64,000 nt of DNA from Ziziphus jujuba (taxonomy: Eukaryota; Streptophyta; Magnoliopsida; Rosales; Rhamnaceae), in assembly GCF_031755915.1 (NCBI RefSeq), contig NC_083389.1:25825001-25889000 (forward strand), given 5' to 3'. Shown here piece after piece: positions 31,911 through 49,369 of the stretch (position 1 is the stretch's first letter; each line of letters begins with the position of its first letter). The notes beneath the pieces are model-generated. The model did not search any database and was not told the origin of the DNA. It saw only the letters and a program-made list of their open reading frames with translations. A program made the translations under genes and the position numbers.

Positions 31911-32099
31911 AACTTATCCAAAGTCACTATCATGCTCATAAAGTTCTTTCAATTGTTCAAATCCAAGCAATCTAGCATCTAAGGTAGAAAAGAGCACATA
32001 CCTTCGGGATAATGCATCGGCAACCACATTTTCCTTACCTTTTTTGTAGCGGATCACATATGGAAATGTTTCAATAAATTCAATCCACTTAGCATGCCT

Positions 32100-33170
32100 T
32101 CAGTTGAGCTTTCCTTGACCCTTGATATGCTTCAAAGACTCATGATCCATATGAATCACAAACTCCTTTGGCATGAGATAATGCTGCCACGTCTCCAAAG
32201 CCCTCACCAAAGCATACATCTCCTTGTCATAAGTCGGGTAGTTTAGGGCAGCTCCACTTAATTTTTCACTAAAGTAGGCTATGGGTCTTCCTTCTTGCAT
32301 TAAGACAGCTCCAATACGTACACCCGAAGCATCACACTCAATTTCAAAAGTCTTAGAAAAATTTGGCAAAACTAACAAAGGTGCATTACACAATTTTTCT
32401 TTCAACAAATTAAAAGATTTTTCTTGTACTTCCCCCCATTTGAAACCAACATTCTTCTTAACAACTTCATTCAATGGTGCTGCTATGGTACTAAAATCCT
32501 TGACAAATCTTCTATAAAAGCTTGCCAAGCCATGAAAGCTCCTCACTTGGGTGATAGAAGTAGGAACCGGCCACTCTTGAATTGCTTTCACCTTAGCTTG
32601 GTCAACTTTGATTCCTGCAGCACTTACTACAAAACCTAGAAACACAAGCTCTTCTTTGCAAAATTCACATTTTTTAATGTTAGCAAACAATCTTTCCTTT
32701 CTAGGAACTTGCAAAACTTGTCTAAGTTGATCCACGTGGTCATCCAAATTTCGGCTATATATTAGAATGTCATCAAAATAAACAACCACAAATTTTCCAA
32801 TAAATGGACGCATTACATGATTCATAAGCCTCATGAAGGTACTAGGTGCATTGGATTATCCAAAAGGCATAACTAACCATTCATACAACCCATATTTAGT
32901 TTTGAATGTGGTTTTCCATTCATCACCTTCTTTCATCCTAATTTGGTGATAACCACTCCTAAGATCAATTTTTGTAAACATGCAAGCACCATGCAACTCA
33001 TCAAGCATATCATCTAATCTAGGAATGGGATGTTTATATTTGATGGTAATGTTATTTATAGCCCTACAATCAACACACATTCTCCAAGAACCATCCTTTT
33101 TAGGTACCAACAAAACAGGAACAGCACATGGGCTTAAACTCTCACGAATGTATCAATTATCAAGCAAATC
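32100..33170 (-). pseudogene. Reverse transcriptase and RNase H of the nested element
   Basis: RT copies element RNA to DNA. Fingers read [20 protein letters not shown], then [20 protein letters not shown] and the catalytic box [12 protein letters not shown] (YFDD at 32769-32780). RNase H follows with [20 protein letters not shown] and [16 protein letters not shown]. Stops: GGA to TGA in DNGYIRE near 33155, TTA to TAA in PFGLSNAP near 32850, and a TGA after GKLN near 32100. Confidence 0.93.
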
Positions 33171-33849
33171 ACTTACCTGTTTTTGCAGCTCCTTTGTTTC
33201 TTCGGGATTGCTCCTATAAGCTGGTCTATTTGGTATGGCAGCCCCTGGAACAAAGTCAATTTGATGTTCTATCCCTCGAATAGGTGGTAGTCCACTTGGA
33301 ATCTCATTTGGGAAGACATCTCCAAATTCCTTCAAAAGAGAAATCATTGAACTTGGCAATTCAAGTTCTTCAAAGTTAGTTTGATCATTAAAATAATTTT
33401 CTTTGTAAAGCATGACCAGCAAAGGTTTCTTACACTCAATAACCTTATTAATATCCCCTAAACTCAAATAAAAATTGCTACTTAACCTTTCCTTTCTTTC
33501 TTTTTCTTTTTTTCCCTTGGATTGGCGCAAACCGTCGGATTTCTCTTCCTTCTCCATGCTCGCGGGTTTGCCACTTCCTTTTCCCTCTCTTTCGGCTTTC
33601 CCTTGATCTTTCCACTCAATATGAACCTTAGAAACCTTACCTTGGTCAGCAACCTCAATCTTACCTTCTTGAAAGGATGGTGAAGCCATTGGTGCCATAC
33701 TTGCTTTTTCCTTGAGCTTTTCGGCTTCTCTCCTTTGTTGCATTTGTAATTGGTCTTTGTAAACCTCTTTAGGAGATAATGGTTCCAGCTTGACCTTCTT
33801 CCCTTTAAACCTGAAAACAATACTATTTTCTCGACCAAAATGAGTAGCA

Positions 33850-34150
33850 TCTTTATCAAATTGCCATGGTCTACCTAATAGTATATGTCCAGCAATCATG
33901 GGTACAATATGACATAAAACTACATCCTCATATCTACCTATATTAAATTTTACTTTGGCTTGTTTGTTTACTTTCATCTCACCACTATCATTAAGCCATT
34001 GTAATCTATAAGGTTCTGGATGTTTAATTTTTTTCAAGCCTAATTTATCAACTACAAGATTACTTATCACATTAGTACAACTCTCACTATCTATAATCAT
34101 GCTACAAATTTTACCTTGTATTTCGCAGCGAGTGTGGAAGATGTTTTCTC
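33850..34150 (-). pseudogene. Aspartic protease of the nested element
   Basis: Pepsin-like retroelement protease that cuts the polyprotein. Active-site segment reads MIIDSESCTNVISNLV, so the catalytic Asp is kept but the DSG glycine is Glu. The flap/hydrophobic part GHILLGRPWQFD is present. A lysine- and glutamate-rich linker follows toward RT (33200-33800). Confidence 0.88.
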
Positions 34151-34151
34151 T

Positions 34152-35510
34152 TTATATCTGCTCTTCATCTTTGTAGACAGCAAGTACTCTCCTTGAAACC
34201 AAGCTCAACTCGGCATTAGATGTATCTACAGGTTTGGCTTCATCTTCATTGCAATCCTCCTCTTGCTCGGTTTCAGCCCCACTTTCTTCACTTGTAGATT
34301 CCAGCTTACCATCACCCTTTAATACCATGATTCTTCTATTTGGGCATTGGCTGGCTATGTGTCCTCTTCCTTGGCACTTAAAACAAATTATTTCTCTGGA
34401 TTTTGGATGTTTAGGATCAGATTTTATCTCACCTCTAAGTGCTTGGACAGATTTGGTCTTGACCTCCCTTCTTGGCCGGTTGGTAGTTTCTTCTCCTAAT
34501 TTCGGCTTCAACTTGTTTTCATAAGTGGAATTGTTTTTCCAGCCACTTGAACTTGTCCTTCCACTGCTAGAAACTCCTCCAAACCGTGTACTAACACCCC
34601 TCCTCTTGAATTGGTTCTCAAGCTTAATGGCTACATGCAACATCTCCTCCAATTCCAAGTATTGTTGTAATTCAAGTTGGTTGGCAATGTCTCGATTTAA
34701 CCCTCCAAGAAATCTTGCCATGGTTGCCTCCCTATCCTCATTCATATTCAGCCTCATCATTAATATCTCCATCTCTTTGTAATAATCCTCCACGGACCTA
34801 CTTCCTTGAGACAAAGATTGAAGCCTTTGATGCAGCAACCTATGGTAATGGGATGGCACAAACCGCTTCCTCATGGCTCCTTTCATTTGTCGCCATGTTG
34901 TAATTAAGTCATCACCAACTCTCCTTCGGGTGCTTTGCTCATTTGTCTACCATTGGAGTGCATAATGGCCAAACTCCATTGCTACCAACTTCACCTTCTT
35001 GCCTTCCGAATAGTTGCGGCAGTCAAAGATCATCTCCATTTTTTCTTCCCACTCCAAATAAGCTTCGGGATCACTTTTACCCATAAAAGGTGGGATATTA
35101 ACCTTGATATTTCCCAAATCATCATCTGTATCTTCCCTCCTATATCTCCCACGGCCAGCTCTATCTTGGACAGCAAAGGTTTCGTCCATACCTTCCTCAA
35201 AGTCGCTGTCGAATGGCTCCTCATCAAATTCCTCTCTCAGCCTCTCGCGACCTCCTCGTCGTCGGCCTCGTCCTCCATGGAATTCTTGCCTATTTCTTGT
35301 ATTCGGCCTTCCTTGTGAGGCTTCTAGTCTTCCCACTCTTTGATTCACATGCTCAACTTGAGCACTAACCCGCTGTATTGATTCCAAGACAGCTCTCATA
35401 TCCACTTGGTCTCCACTCCCGGTAGCTCGGTCATCGCCATGGAATGCTACGGACTCTTCCTCATTGATCCTCAAGGGTGGATCCCCTCTTCTTATTCTAG
35501 AATCTGCCAT
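34152..35510 (-). pseudogene. gag of the nested element
   Basis: Start chosen at MADSRIRRGDPPLRI (35510). An acidic and arginine-rich amino part (GRGRRRGGRERLREE) precedes the capsid-like domain (VNIPPFMGKSDPEAYLEWEE, RSVEDYYKEMEILMMRLNM). The nucleocapsid has one CCHC knuckle, CFKCQGRGHIASQC. A Trp-to-TAG stop follows HYALQW near 34945, and another stop separates gag from protease near 34152. Confidence 0.92.
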
Positions 35511-36645
35511 GTTAGTAAAATACTGCAAAAATACTCACAATATTCACTCCCTCACGTGTTTCACTCAAACAAGGTCTCGACACTCGTGTTTGCACACTAG
35601 TTTCGGCTTTTACCCTCTTTTAAGCTCTCACACTCTTGCCTTTTTCCACTCAATGAATTATCTCAAAGTTCTAATTAAAACACCCACAAAACAGCAATTA
35701 GATCACTAGTATGTTTTAATTAAACTTATCAACAAAGCAGTAGCAAAAAGTAGGCAATACCGAAAGAATCCAACAAATCCTAATTTTTCGGCTTTCCAGA
35801 CAAGAAAACACAAAATAATGGGAAAACGTTGGAATTTTTGAAAACTGCACCAGATGGTAGTAGATTATGAGTTCAAGAATAAAATTCCAGAAAAAGAAAT
35901 TCAAATACGAACAAGAATCAAAGAGAACAAAATTATAGAAAAGTGTTGGTTGTTGTTCTTGTAATTCAAGTTTTGTATCAATTCCTTTATCTAATTTTAA
36001 TCCAAATAATTAAGCACCCAAAATCCAAATATCCAGCAGCAAAAATAATTCTCCAGCAACTCAAATATTGAATAAATAATAAAAAAAACCAGCAGCTCCA
36101 ACAAGATTCCAGCAAACAAATCAAACTCCAACAAACCGAAATAATTTTTTTTCCTCTTTTTTTTTTTTTTATTCGGCTTTACCTTCTTCTTTTCTTTTTC
36201 TTCACTCACAGACCATAAACAAATGCAGTAGCAAGAATAATTACCAAAATTGCAATTCCAACTCCAAAACAAACACCAAACCCGTGACCTCCAAATAAAC
36301 AAAATGTGCAGTTTTTTTTTTTTTTTTTAAATGTTGCCGCAAACTTCCTTTTTTTTTTTTTTTGAATATTTGAATGCAAATATTTAAGACTAAAACAGCA
36401 AAGAAAAATCAACAAAAACCAAAATTATCAAGAACAATGATAAAAGACAACCAACAAATTAGGAAACAAAGATACGATAAAACTAGGAAACCTAATTCAA
36501 CTAGGAATGAATTTTTTTTTTTTTTTTTTTTTAAAGATGCAGAACGTGTATGGGATGGATGCAACCTTAACCTAATGCTAAAATTGCAGAATAACACAAA
36601 AACAAATAAAGCAAATAAAGATAGATCAAACCTGAACAAAATTTA
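35511..36645 (-). other. Leader region of the nested element
   Basis: About 1.1 kb between primer site and gag start with no open gene. Holds three long A runs on the minus strand (around 36158-36170, 36311-36328, 36511-36532). Confidence 0.75.
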
Positions 36646-36657
36646 GCTCTGATACCA
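36646..36657 (-). promoter_or_regulatory. Primer binding site, initiator-Met tRNA
   Basis: TGGTATCAGAGC on the minus strand, two bases after the 5' LTR end. It matches the complement of plant cytosolic initiator tRNA-Met, the usual primer for many plant LTR elements. Confidence 0.92.
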
Positions 36658-36659
36658 AA

Positions 36660-37806
36660 TGATACGAACCTAGGACGACCTGCTCCTAAACCCGTATTAT
36701 ATTAGCCCGGATCTTAATTAAGTTCAAGTTCTAATGGAAAGGACCTCAACCCCTAACCAACCTGTGGTTAGAAACCTTGGTATAATATAGACGCCACAAT
36801 AGGGGATGGAAAACCTATTGATAAGTCAAGCTAAAACAACCAATTCTCTAATGGTGTTTTAGGTGTTCTCAAAGAACAAAGAGATAATTAATCTCACAAG
36901 TATTTTTTTAATCAAATCAAAGTTGTATTATTATTGAAAAATAAGCCTTTAAATAGGCTTGAAAGACACAAACTAAACCCTAAAAAAATAATTCAAAACC
37001 GGACTCCTATAGGAATTAGGAAACTTGACCGAATTCTAATATGTCCTAAACTAGGTTTCCTAAACTAAATTTGATTAATTAATTCCTTTATTCTGAATTA
37101 GGAATTAATTAATTTACAATGAAAATAATAAAATACTAACTTTCCTAAACTTATTTGTCCAGAAAATAAATAAATAAAAACTAAAAAGTAATGGTAGTTT
37201 CCTAAAACAAAAAGTAGAATAAAATTAGGAAACTATAATACTAGCTTTTTTGACTAATTTGACTTTGACAAATCTTTGACCTCTTTGAGCTCCAAATCAG
37301 CTTCTAAATGCTTTGTAGGATGCCAAATAAGCTGAATATGAAGTCCCACACGTTGCCCATGCTTGGAAAAATAAGAAAAGGCTAATACAGTAAAATACAG
37401 TAAAGCCAGCAAGCAATACAGCAAATTCGGCCAAATTGTTGATGCTGTCCGTACAAGCCCTTTTTGATTGCATTTGAGGCTGCTTTAACTTGATTCCATG
37501 ACCTCTTAGGCATATGTATTGAACCTGTAAATCATTGGAACCATTTCATGCTTCCCGGACTTCAAAAATGTACCAAAACCGTCACCCGGGTCCATATCGG
37601 CTTCTATTGCTTGTATGAGTAAAACAGGCCTTGGTTCTTTAGATATGGCCAACCCCTCCTGACTATGACTTATTTCTTGTATGAAGACAGCAAGATTTTC
37701 CTTGAACTTCTTGGCTTGGGCCCTAGTGATCGGTCCCACCTTCATTTGTATTGGGTAAGCACCCCAGCGGGTTGTCGGTCGAACAGTCTCGGGTGGATTC
37801 GCATCA
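36660..37806 (-). repeat. 5' LTR of the nested element
   Basis: 1,147 bp with TGATGCGAATCC at its minus-strand start and GTTCGTATCA at its end. The pol-tail frame inside it is open here (PPETVRPTTRWGAYPIQMK onward), unlike the 3' LTR copy. Confidence 0.92.
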
Positions 37807-37811
37807 CAGCC
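37807..37811. repeat. Target-site duplication, right copy (nested element)
   Basis: CAGCC, identical to 29564-29568; the outer gag reading resumes directly after it. Confidence 0.9.
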
Positions 37812-39489
37812 AATGCCCAAATAGAAGAATCATGGTATTAAAGGGTGATGGTGAGTTGGAATGTGCAAGTGAAGAAAGTGAAGCTGAAACCGAGCAAGAG
37901 GAGGATTGCAATGAAGATGAAGCCGAACCAGTAGACACATCTAATGCCGAGTTGAGCTTGGTTTCAAGGAGAGTACTTGCTGTTTACAAGGATGAAGAAC
38001 AAATTCAGCGTGAGAACATCTTCCACACTCGTTGTGAAATACAAGGTAAAATTTGTAACATGATTGTAGATATTGGGAGTTGTACTAATGTAATAAGTAA
38101 CCTTGTAGTTGATAAATTGGGCTTAGAAACAATAAAACATCCTGAACCATATAGATTACAATGGCTTAATGATAGTGGTGAGATGAAAGTAAACAAACAA
38201 GCCAAAGTAAAATTTAATATAGGAAGATATGAGGATATAGTTTTATGTGATATTGTACCCATGATTGCTGGACATATACTATTAGGTAAGCCATGGCAAT
38301 TTGATGCTACTCATTTTGGTCAAGAAAATAGTATTGTTTTCAGGTTTAAAGGGAAGAAGGTCAGGCTGGAACCATTATCTCCTAAAGAGGTTTACAAAGA
38401 CCAATTACAAATGCAACAAAGGAGAGAAGCCGAAAAGCTCAAGGAAAAAGCAAGTGTGGCACCAACGGCTTCACCATTCTTTCAAGAAGGTAAGAATGAG
38501 GTTACTGACCCAGGTAAGGTTTCTAAGACTCATATTGAGAGGAAAGAAGAAGGAAAAGCTGAAAGAGAGAGGAAAGAAAGTGGAAAACCTGAGAGCTTGG
38601 AGAAGGAAGAGAAATCCGAAGGTTTGCGCCAATCCAAGGGAAAAAAAAGAAAAAGAAAGAAAAGAAAGGTTAAGTAGCAACTTTTATTTGAGTTTAGGGG
38701 ATATTAATAAGGTTATTGAGTGTAAGAAACCTTTTCTGGTCATGATTTATAAAGAAAATTATTTTAATGATCAAACTAACTTTGAAGAACTTGAATTGCC
38801 AAGTTCAATGATTTTCCTTTTGAAGGAATTTGGAGATGTCTTTCCAAATGAAATTCCAAGTGGACTACCATCCAATCAAGAGGGAAAAGGTGAGCTTGCT
38901 GTCCAAGGTAAGTCTCTTAATACCCAGGTTGTGTGGAAAAATTTTAATAAAACCAAGAGTGAGAAATTTGGTGTAAAAGCCGAGAGTGAGGAAGGTGAGA
39001 TGGTCGTGAATGAAAAAGGAAAAGGAAGAAAAGAAAAGAAAAATAAAATTTTTTATCTTAGCTCTAGTGATGTTAATAAAGTAACTATGAATATGAAATC
39101 GTTGCTGGCCATGAATTTTAAAGATACTTATTTAAAGATGTCTTTATTGCATAGAACTTTATCTGCATTGTTGAAAGCTTTACTTAGTGGAAATTCAAAA
39201 ATTTGGAAAAGATTATTTGCTAACTTTAAAGAAAGTAATTTTTGCTATAATGAGCATGTATTTTTAGTTGTTGTTGTGATAATGTTTGATCCAGGAGATT
39301 TGCACCTAAGAAAGGAAAGGTTTCCCGAGGGAAGTCCAAGCTTATGCTGTGTAGAGATGGAAATTTGATTTGGTTTGATTTGCCAGGTGAGTATAATGTT
39401 CGTACTACATTTAATGTTGCTGACTTATCTCTTTTTGCTACAGGTGATGCTCTTGATTTGAGGACAAATCCTTTTCAAGAGGAGGGGAA
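37812..39489 (+). pseudogene. Outer element: gag end, protease and scrambled pol remnant
   Basis: Resumes with NRRIMVLKGDGE, then protease with MIVDIGSCTNVIS (DSG now DIG) and GHILLGKPWQFD. After EFGDVFPNEIPSGLP the normal RT start is replaced by SNQEGKGELAVQGKS. Then come a second copy of an FYLSxxDxNKV module, an integrase scrap (RTLSALLKALLSGN), an RT scrap (LFANFKESNF) and the pol tail (FNVADLSLFATGDALDLRTN). A frameshift near 38670 and one near 39365 break it. The 54.9-57.8 kb element has the same order. Confidence 0.85.
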
Positions 39490-40524
39490 TGATGTGATTC
39501 TACCCGTGCCCACACATCCATCCATGTCTCGGAGGACATCCATACCTTGGAGGGCAACCATACCTCGGATACCTCGGAGGGCATCCATACGTCGGAGGAC
39601 ATCCACACCTCGGGGAGCATTTTGCCTCGGACAACATCAGTCCATCCATGTCTCGGACAACATTGGTGTCATCCATGTCTCGGACAACACCAGTTCCTTT
39701 GGACAACATTCATACCTTGGACAACATTCCACCTCGGCTATCAACTATCTCGGACATCTGACTCTTGTTCAACTATTTCGGACATCTTACTCTTGTCCAA
39801 CTATCTCGGACATCTGACTCTTGGACAACATCAACTATCTCGGCTAGTTCACACTATATAGTTCGGACACAAGCTAACTCGGATGAAAGGCATGTTCGGA
39901 CACAAACTAACTTGGATGGAAGACAAGCTCGGTCATGAGTTAGCTCGGTTGAAGACATAATTCAGTCTAGATGTCAATGTCAACTCGTTACCTAATTTGC
40001 GATTGACTTTCTTTTTTTTTTGGGTTTTTATTTATTTATTTTCTGGGCAAATAACTTTAGGAAGTTTTTTTTTTATTCTTTCCATTGTAAATTAATTAAT
40101 TCCTAATTTAATATAAAGGAATTAATTAATCAAACTTAGATTAGGAAAGGAAGTATAGTTTCGGCCAACTAGGTTTCTTTATTGAGTGGCCGGTTTTTCT
40201 TAGGGTTTATTTTGTTTCTTTCAAAGCCTATTTAAAGGCTTATTTTTCAATAAGAATACAACTTTGATTTGATTGAGAAAATACTTGTGAGATTAATTAT
40301 CTCTTTGTTCTTTGAAAACACCTATAACACCATTAGAGAATTGGTTGTTTTAGCTTGACTTATCAATAGGTTTTCCATCCCCTGTTGTGGCGTCTACATT
40401 ATACCAAGGTTTCTAATCACAGGTTGGTTAGGGGTTGAGGTCCATTCCATTAGAACTTGAACTTAATTGAGATCCGGGCTAATATAATACGGATTTAGAA
40501 GCAGGTCGTCCTAGGTTCGTATCA
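39490..40524 (+). repeat. 3' LTR of the outer element
   Basis: 1,035 bp. U3 holds imperfect short repeats of the type ACATCCATACCTCGGAGG and TCGGACAAC (39510-39850). The R/U5 part matches the other LTRs in the window. Confidence 0.9.
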
Positions 40525-40529
40525 GATAT
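40525..40529. repeat. Target-site duplication, right copy (outer element)
   Basis: GATAT, identical to 29084-29088; psaB resumes here. Confidence 0.9.
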
Positions 40530-40963
40530 AGCAGAAAGAAATAATAGAAAAGAGCTCTATTATAAAGATCTCCATTAGTACGTAAACCGATTGTATACCA
40601 CCACTGATAAACACCAAAGTAAGCGATATTCACTGGGCCAAGAGCACCCCCCGAGTAAAAGCTTCCATAGCCGGTTGACCAAAATGAGGATCCTAAATTG
40701 CATGAGCAATAGGTCTTACCCGTAAAGGGTCCTGTACCCATGCCTCAATGTTTCCTTGCCAAGCTACATGAAACAGATTTCCGGAAGTCCACAGAAAAAT
40801 TATTGCTAATTGCCTGAAATGGGAAGCAAAAATATTCTGATAAAGACGTTCCTCAATAATATCATCATGACTTTCGAAGTCATGTGTGGTAGCAATACCA
40901 AACCAAATACGATGAGTAGTGGGGTCCTGAGATAAGCCTTGGCTAAACCTTGAAATTCTTAAT
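40525..40963 (-). pseudogene. psaB: psaB, 5' part
   Basis: About the first 150 residues, with [20 protein letters not shown] and [19 protein letters not shown] text readable on the minus strand. The region carries a stop where a Trp/Ser should be in HAIWDPHF (near 40695). The start ATG is gone: only ATTAAGAATTTC of codons 2-6 remains before the retroelement at 40964. Confidence 0.92.
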
Positions 40964-41580
40964 TAATACGAACCTAGGACGATCAGCTCCTAAACCCGTA
41001 TTATATTAGCTCGGATCCTAATTAAGTTCAAGTTATAATGGAATTGATCTCAACCCCTAACCAACCTATGGTTAGAAACTTTGGTATAATGTAGACGCCA
41101 CAATAAGGGATGGAAAACCTATTGATAAGTCATGCTAGAACAACCAATTCTCTAATGGTGTTTTAGGTGTTCTCAAATAACAAAGAGATAATTAATCTCA
41201 CAAGTATTTTCTCAATCAAATCAAAGTTTTCTTCTTATTGATAAAATAAGCCTTTAAATAGGCTTTGAAAGAAACAAAATAAACCCTAAAAACCCTAGGT
41301 AAAAATCGGCCACACACATAAAGAAACCTAGTTGGCCGAAACTATACTTCCTTTCCTAATCTAAGTTTGATTAAGTAATTTCTTTATATTAAATTAGGAA
41401 TTAATTAATTTACAATGGAAAGAATAAAATAAAAACCTTCCTAAAGTTATTTATCCAGAAAATAAATAAATAAAAAACCCAAAAAGAAATAAAGTCAATC
41501 GCAAATTAGGTAACGAGTTGACTTTGACATCTAGGCTGAATTATGTCTTCAACCGAGATAACTTATGTCTGCCTGATGTC

Positions 41581-41750
41581 CGAGCTAACTTATGGCCTAT
41601 CCGAGCTAACTGATGTCTGTCCGAGCTAACTTGTGTCTGGCCGAGCTAACTAATGACTGTCCGAGCTAAGTTATGTCTGGCCGAGCTAACTGATGTCTGT
41701 CCGAGCTAAGTTATGCCTGGCCGAGCTAACTGATGTCTGTCCGAGCTAAG

Positions 41751-41760
<10 letters not shown>
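41581..41760. repeat. 20-bp tandem array in LTR U3
   Basis: Nine units in exact 20-bp register, each starting CCGAGCTAA (for example CCGAGCTAACTGATGTCTGT three times), with alternating variants giving a partial 40-bp period. The homologous LTR at 57752-58715 has about seven units. Confidence 0.88.
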
Positions 41761-46432
<4,672 letters not shown>

Positions 46433-47118
46433 TGAGTCCTCATTTTTCCGGACAACACATACAAAGAGACCCGCCAATAGTTAAGTAATTAGTGAACCTA
46501 TGAGAGATGTTTAGACTTAGTTTTTTATCTTCTATCTCCCATCTATCTATTTTCTTTAGTTATTCACTAGATTAATTATGATCTGGAAGTCGATCCGGGG
46601 CAAGTGTTCGAATCTATTATGACATAGCCAGGGGGGCGCTTAACGGACCTTTTTAATCTTATAAAATTTTTTTGGGGGGCTTTGAATTGACACAATTCTT
46701 TTTTGTGCAACCTAACGTATTCATATCTCAATTAGAAGTTCCTAAATGAAGACACTTTATGTCGTACATAGAATATATTACTCTATTCCAAACCGTGTGA
46801 ACAATCATTAGTCATTACTAAGAGACATACCAGTATTTCTATTTAGTCATTCGAGGGTCTCTTTTACTTTTATTAGTTATTATTATTAACAGTAGAAAAG
46901 AAATATATTTTCTAACTTATTTGTATATCGTTTATCCCTACGAAATAATAGACGAAATAGAACGATCTTAGAAGGAGAAGGGATATAAGGAAATTTTTTG
47001 ATTGGTTCTTCCCAGAGAAATGATCCATTTTATTTGACTGATAAAGACAACAAAAAATTCATTATAACAAATAAAAAAAATAAAAAATAAACAAAATAGT
47101 TAGAATAAAATAGTGTTC
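46433..47118. other. psaA-ycf3 spacer
   Basis: AT-rich spacer, no gene recognised. Confidence 0.55.
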
Positions 47119-49369
47119 TTATTCAAAACGCCTTGTGATCTTCAACCAATTTTCGCTTCAATATAATTCCCAGGAGTAAGCGTTATAGCCTGTTTCCAAT
47201 ACTTGGCAGCTTGGTCGAACCAAGCCCCCACAATTTCAGAATCTCCTTGTTGAATGGCCTGTTCTCCCCGGTCAGAATAGGCGGGTAAATTCCTTCCCTT
47301 GGAACTGTACTTGAGAGTTCTCGACCTCGTACGGCTCAGCAGTTAAATTCTTTTAGTATCTCATTTTTTTAATCTACCATATATAATTGAATAAGATTTC
47401 TTATGGATCTATCCCATTTTTTTCTCTCGAGTTAACCAAAAGAGGTTATGAGTTTCAAACTTTAATTTTGCTTAATTTTTTAATCACTTTTATCTTTTCT
47501 CCCACCTTCATAAAGCATAGGTATTTCCGCTATCATTAGAATTTTCTGAAAGGTAACTATCTCGGTTTCATATATAAATTTATATAGAACCTTTGGAAAA
47601 AGACTTTCTTCATAAAAAGGAAAAGACTTACTATCGTTGGGATCTGATGCTACACCGCTGCTCAATACCTTAAGGGATCAACTCTATTACATAAGTGGAT
47701 TCCTAACTTTTATCTCATATCATGACATAAGTAAGCAGTTGTTATTGTATCAACCCAAAATCTCACGAATTGATCTTTACGGCACTTCCTTTTCAATTAG
47801 ACCCTTTATCCATAGAATAAAGTATCTAGGCATACCAATTTAGTCATATTTCCACTTCTATGAAGTGCATTTCTTTACTACAGCTGATAAAAATTGTTGT
47901 TTTAGATGATACATATGTAGAAAGCCTATTTTTTCTAGTATTTATTAACATATTTGCTCTTTCTTTCCCTTTCTATAGTGGAGATAGTCGAACGTAATGA
48001 CAGATCATGGCCATATTATTAAAAGCTTGTGGTAAGAATGGGTTCTACTCTAGTGCCCAAAAATAATATTCCAAAGCTTTCATATGTTCTCTGTTCCTTG
48101 TGTGGATAAGGCCTATGTTATAGAGTATATAACTTCGATCATAGGGATCGATTTCTAATCGCATAGCTTCATAATAATTCTGTAAAGCTTCCACATAATT
48201 TCCTTTGGATTGAGCTAACATCTGTTATGGTAGTCATTTGATTCAAAGAATCTCCATTTAAGAACCGTACATGAGATTTTCATCTCATATGGCTCCTCCT
48301 TTTTGTGCATAATGAGAAAAATACATGGAATGCACAAAGATTGAAATGAAATAGTCTCATTATAAACTGAGTGGGGCTAGTGTTTTTACAAGAAATCTCT
48401 AGCCAACCTTCTTGTAAAAAAACCTTTCCTTAACATCAAGCATGTTGGTACTAGATAAAATAAAAAATGGTGACTCCAACAATTTCTTTGTCTTCAACGC
48501 CTCTTAATTTCCAGGAATTAGTCACTTCAACAGTCTTCGATGGTTATATGGGTATCCAAAATATGAACGAGATGGACATTTGTTGTCCCAACCATTCTTG
48601 GTAGTCCCAATCCTGATAAAGAAAAGGTATAATTTATACCAAAGTTTTTGTGTTGCTGATTCCAAGGAGTAGTGCCTCTTCCCTTATGCCCCCTATTGGT
48701 ACTAGTGGAGTAGGTTTGACCTAACCCATAGGGTAACCTTTCGCTTAATACTCTAAAATCGACAATTAAAGCATCTGAGGCTGCATTAATCGAGGATACA
48801 CGACAGAAGGGCTTGTTTTATTTACAAACTTCACCTTCAACAAGCGTATATTTATTTCAATAATATTTTTTCTTTCTATTCAGAGTGTCTTTCTCCTAAG
48901 ATTGAGAGTGGTAAAATAAAAAAGTATAACTATAAAATAGAAAAATTAGAAAATATATAATAAATATAAAATTGATTTATAACTTTATAATTGATAATTG
49001 TAATTTATTATAATTATATAATTATTTATAATTATAATAAATATATATATATAACAAATATATTATTTAAATATATATAATAATATTGTTTATTAATTAA
49101 ATTTATTATAATGTAATTAATTTATTTATAATATAAATAATTTATTATATATTTTTATAATTTATTATAATATAATAACTAATATAATAACTAAATAAGA
49201 AAGAAAAAAGAAAATAATAATAAATAAAAAAAAGAATCAAATCGCACCATCTCGGTAATAGGTGAATGCCTCTTTCTCTCCCAAAGTTGTCAAAATTATT
49301 CGCAAAGATATTGGCTACAATTGAAAAGGTCTTATCAATAAAATTTCCATTTATTCTAGATCTAGACAT
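47119..49369 (-). pseudogene. ycf3: ycf3 (pafI), photosystem I assembly protein, three exons
   Basis: TPR-type assembly factor. Exon 1 49248-49369 (MSRSRINGNFIDKTFSIVAN), exon 2 47993-48222 ([20 protein letters not shown]), exon 3 47119-~47271 ending TRRFE-type text before TAA. Exon 1 is two bases short, shifting the frame after VANI. Exon 2 has CGA-derived and Glu-to-TAG changes (ALE-stop near 48035). The introns (47272-47992 and 48223-49247) are group II; intron 1 is very AT-rich around 48900-49200. No other gene seen in them. Confidence 0.92.

Larger units (their letters stand above)
29569..37806 (-). mobile_element. Nested full-length Ty3/gypsy element
   Basis: An 8,238-bp minus-strand element with two 1,147-bp LTRs, TG...CA ends and a CAGCC duplication. 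Internal order on the minus strand: primer site, ~1.1-kb leader, gag, protease, RT, RNase H, integrase, purine tract. RT before integrase defines Ty3/gypsy. No chromodomain is seen and the pol frame runs into the 3' LTR, a CRM-like trait, but clade assignment is tentative. Multiple stops make it defective today. Confidence 0.95.
29089..40524 (+). mobile_element. Outer Ty3/gypsy LTR element in psaB, internally deleted
   Basis: Plus-strand element starting TGATGTGATT and ending GTTCGTATCA (TG...CA), flanked by GATAT on both sides. Without the nested insertion it is only ~3.2 kb: a 189-bp piece of 5' LTR, a gag piece, protease, a scrambled pol remnant and a complete 1,035-bp 3' LTR. It lacks a primer site, 5' gag and working RT or integrase, so it cannot move by itself. 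Flanking psaB rejoins exactly across it. Confidence 0.92.

Noticed and set aside
34234..35343. Plus-strand frames opposite gag
   Set aside because: They are antisense shadows of the gag coding sequence, rich in Ser and Leu as expected from the complement of an acidic, arginine-rich protein.
38301..38660. Separate basic protein at the start of the 38301-39368 frame
   Set aside because: These residues are the protease-RT linker read in a shifted frame; only the part after ~38670 matches the family.
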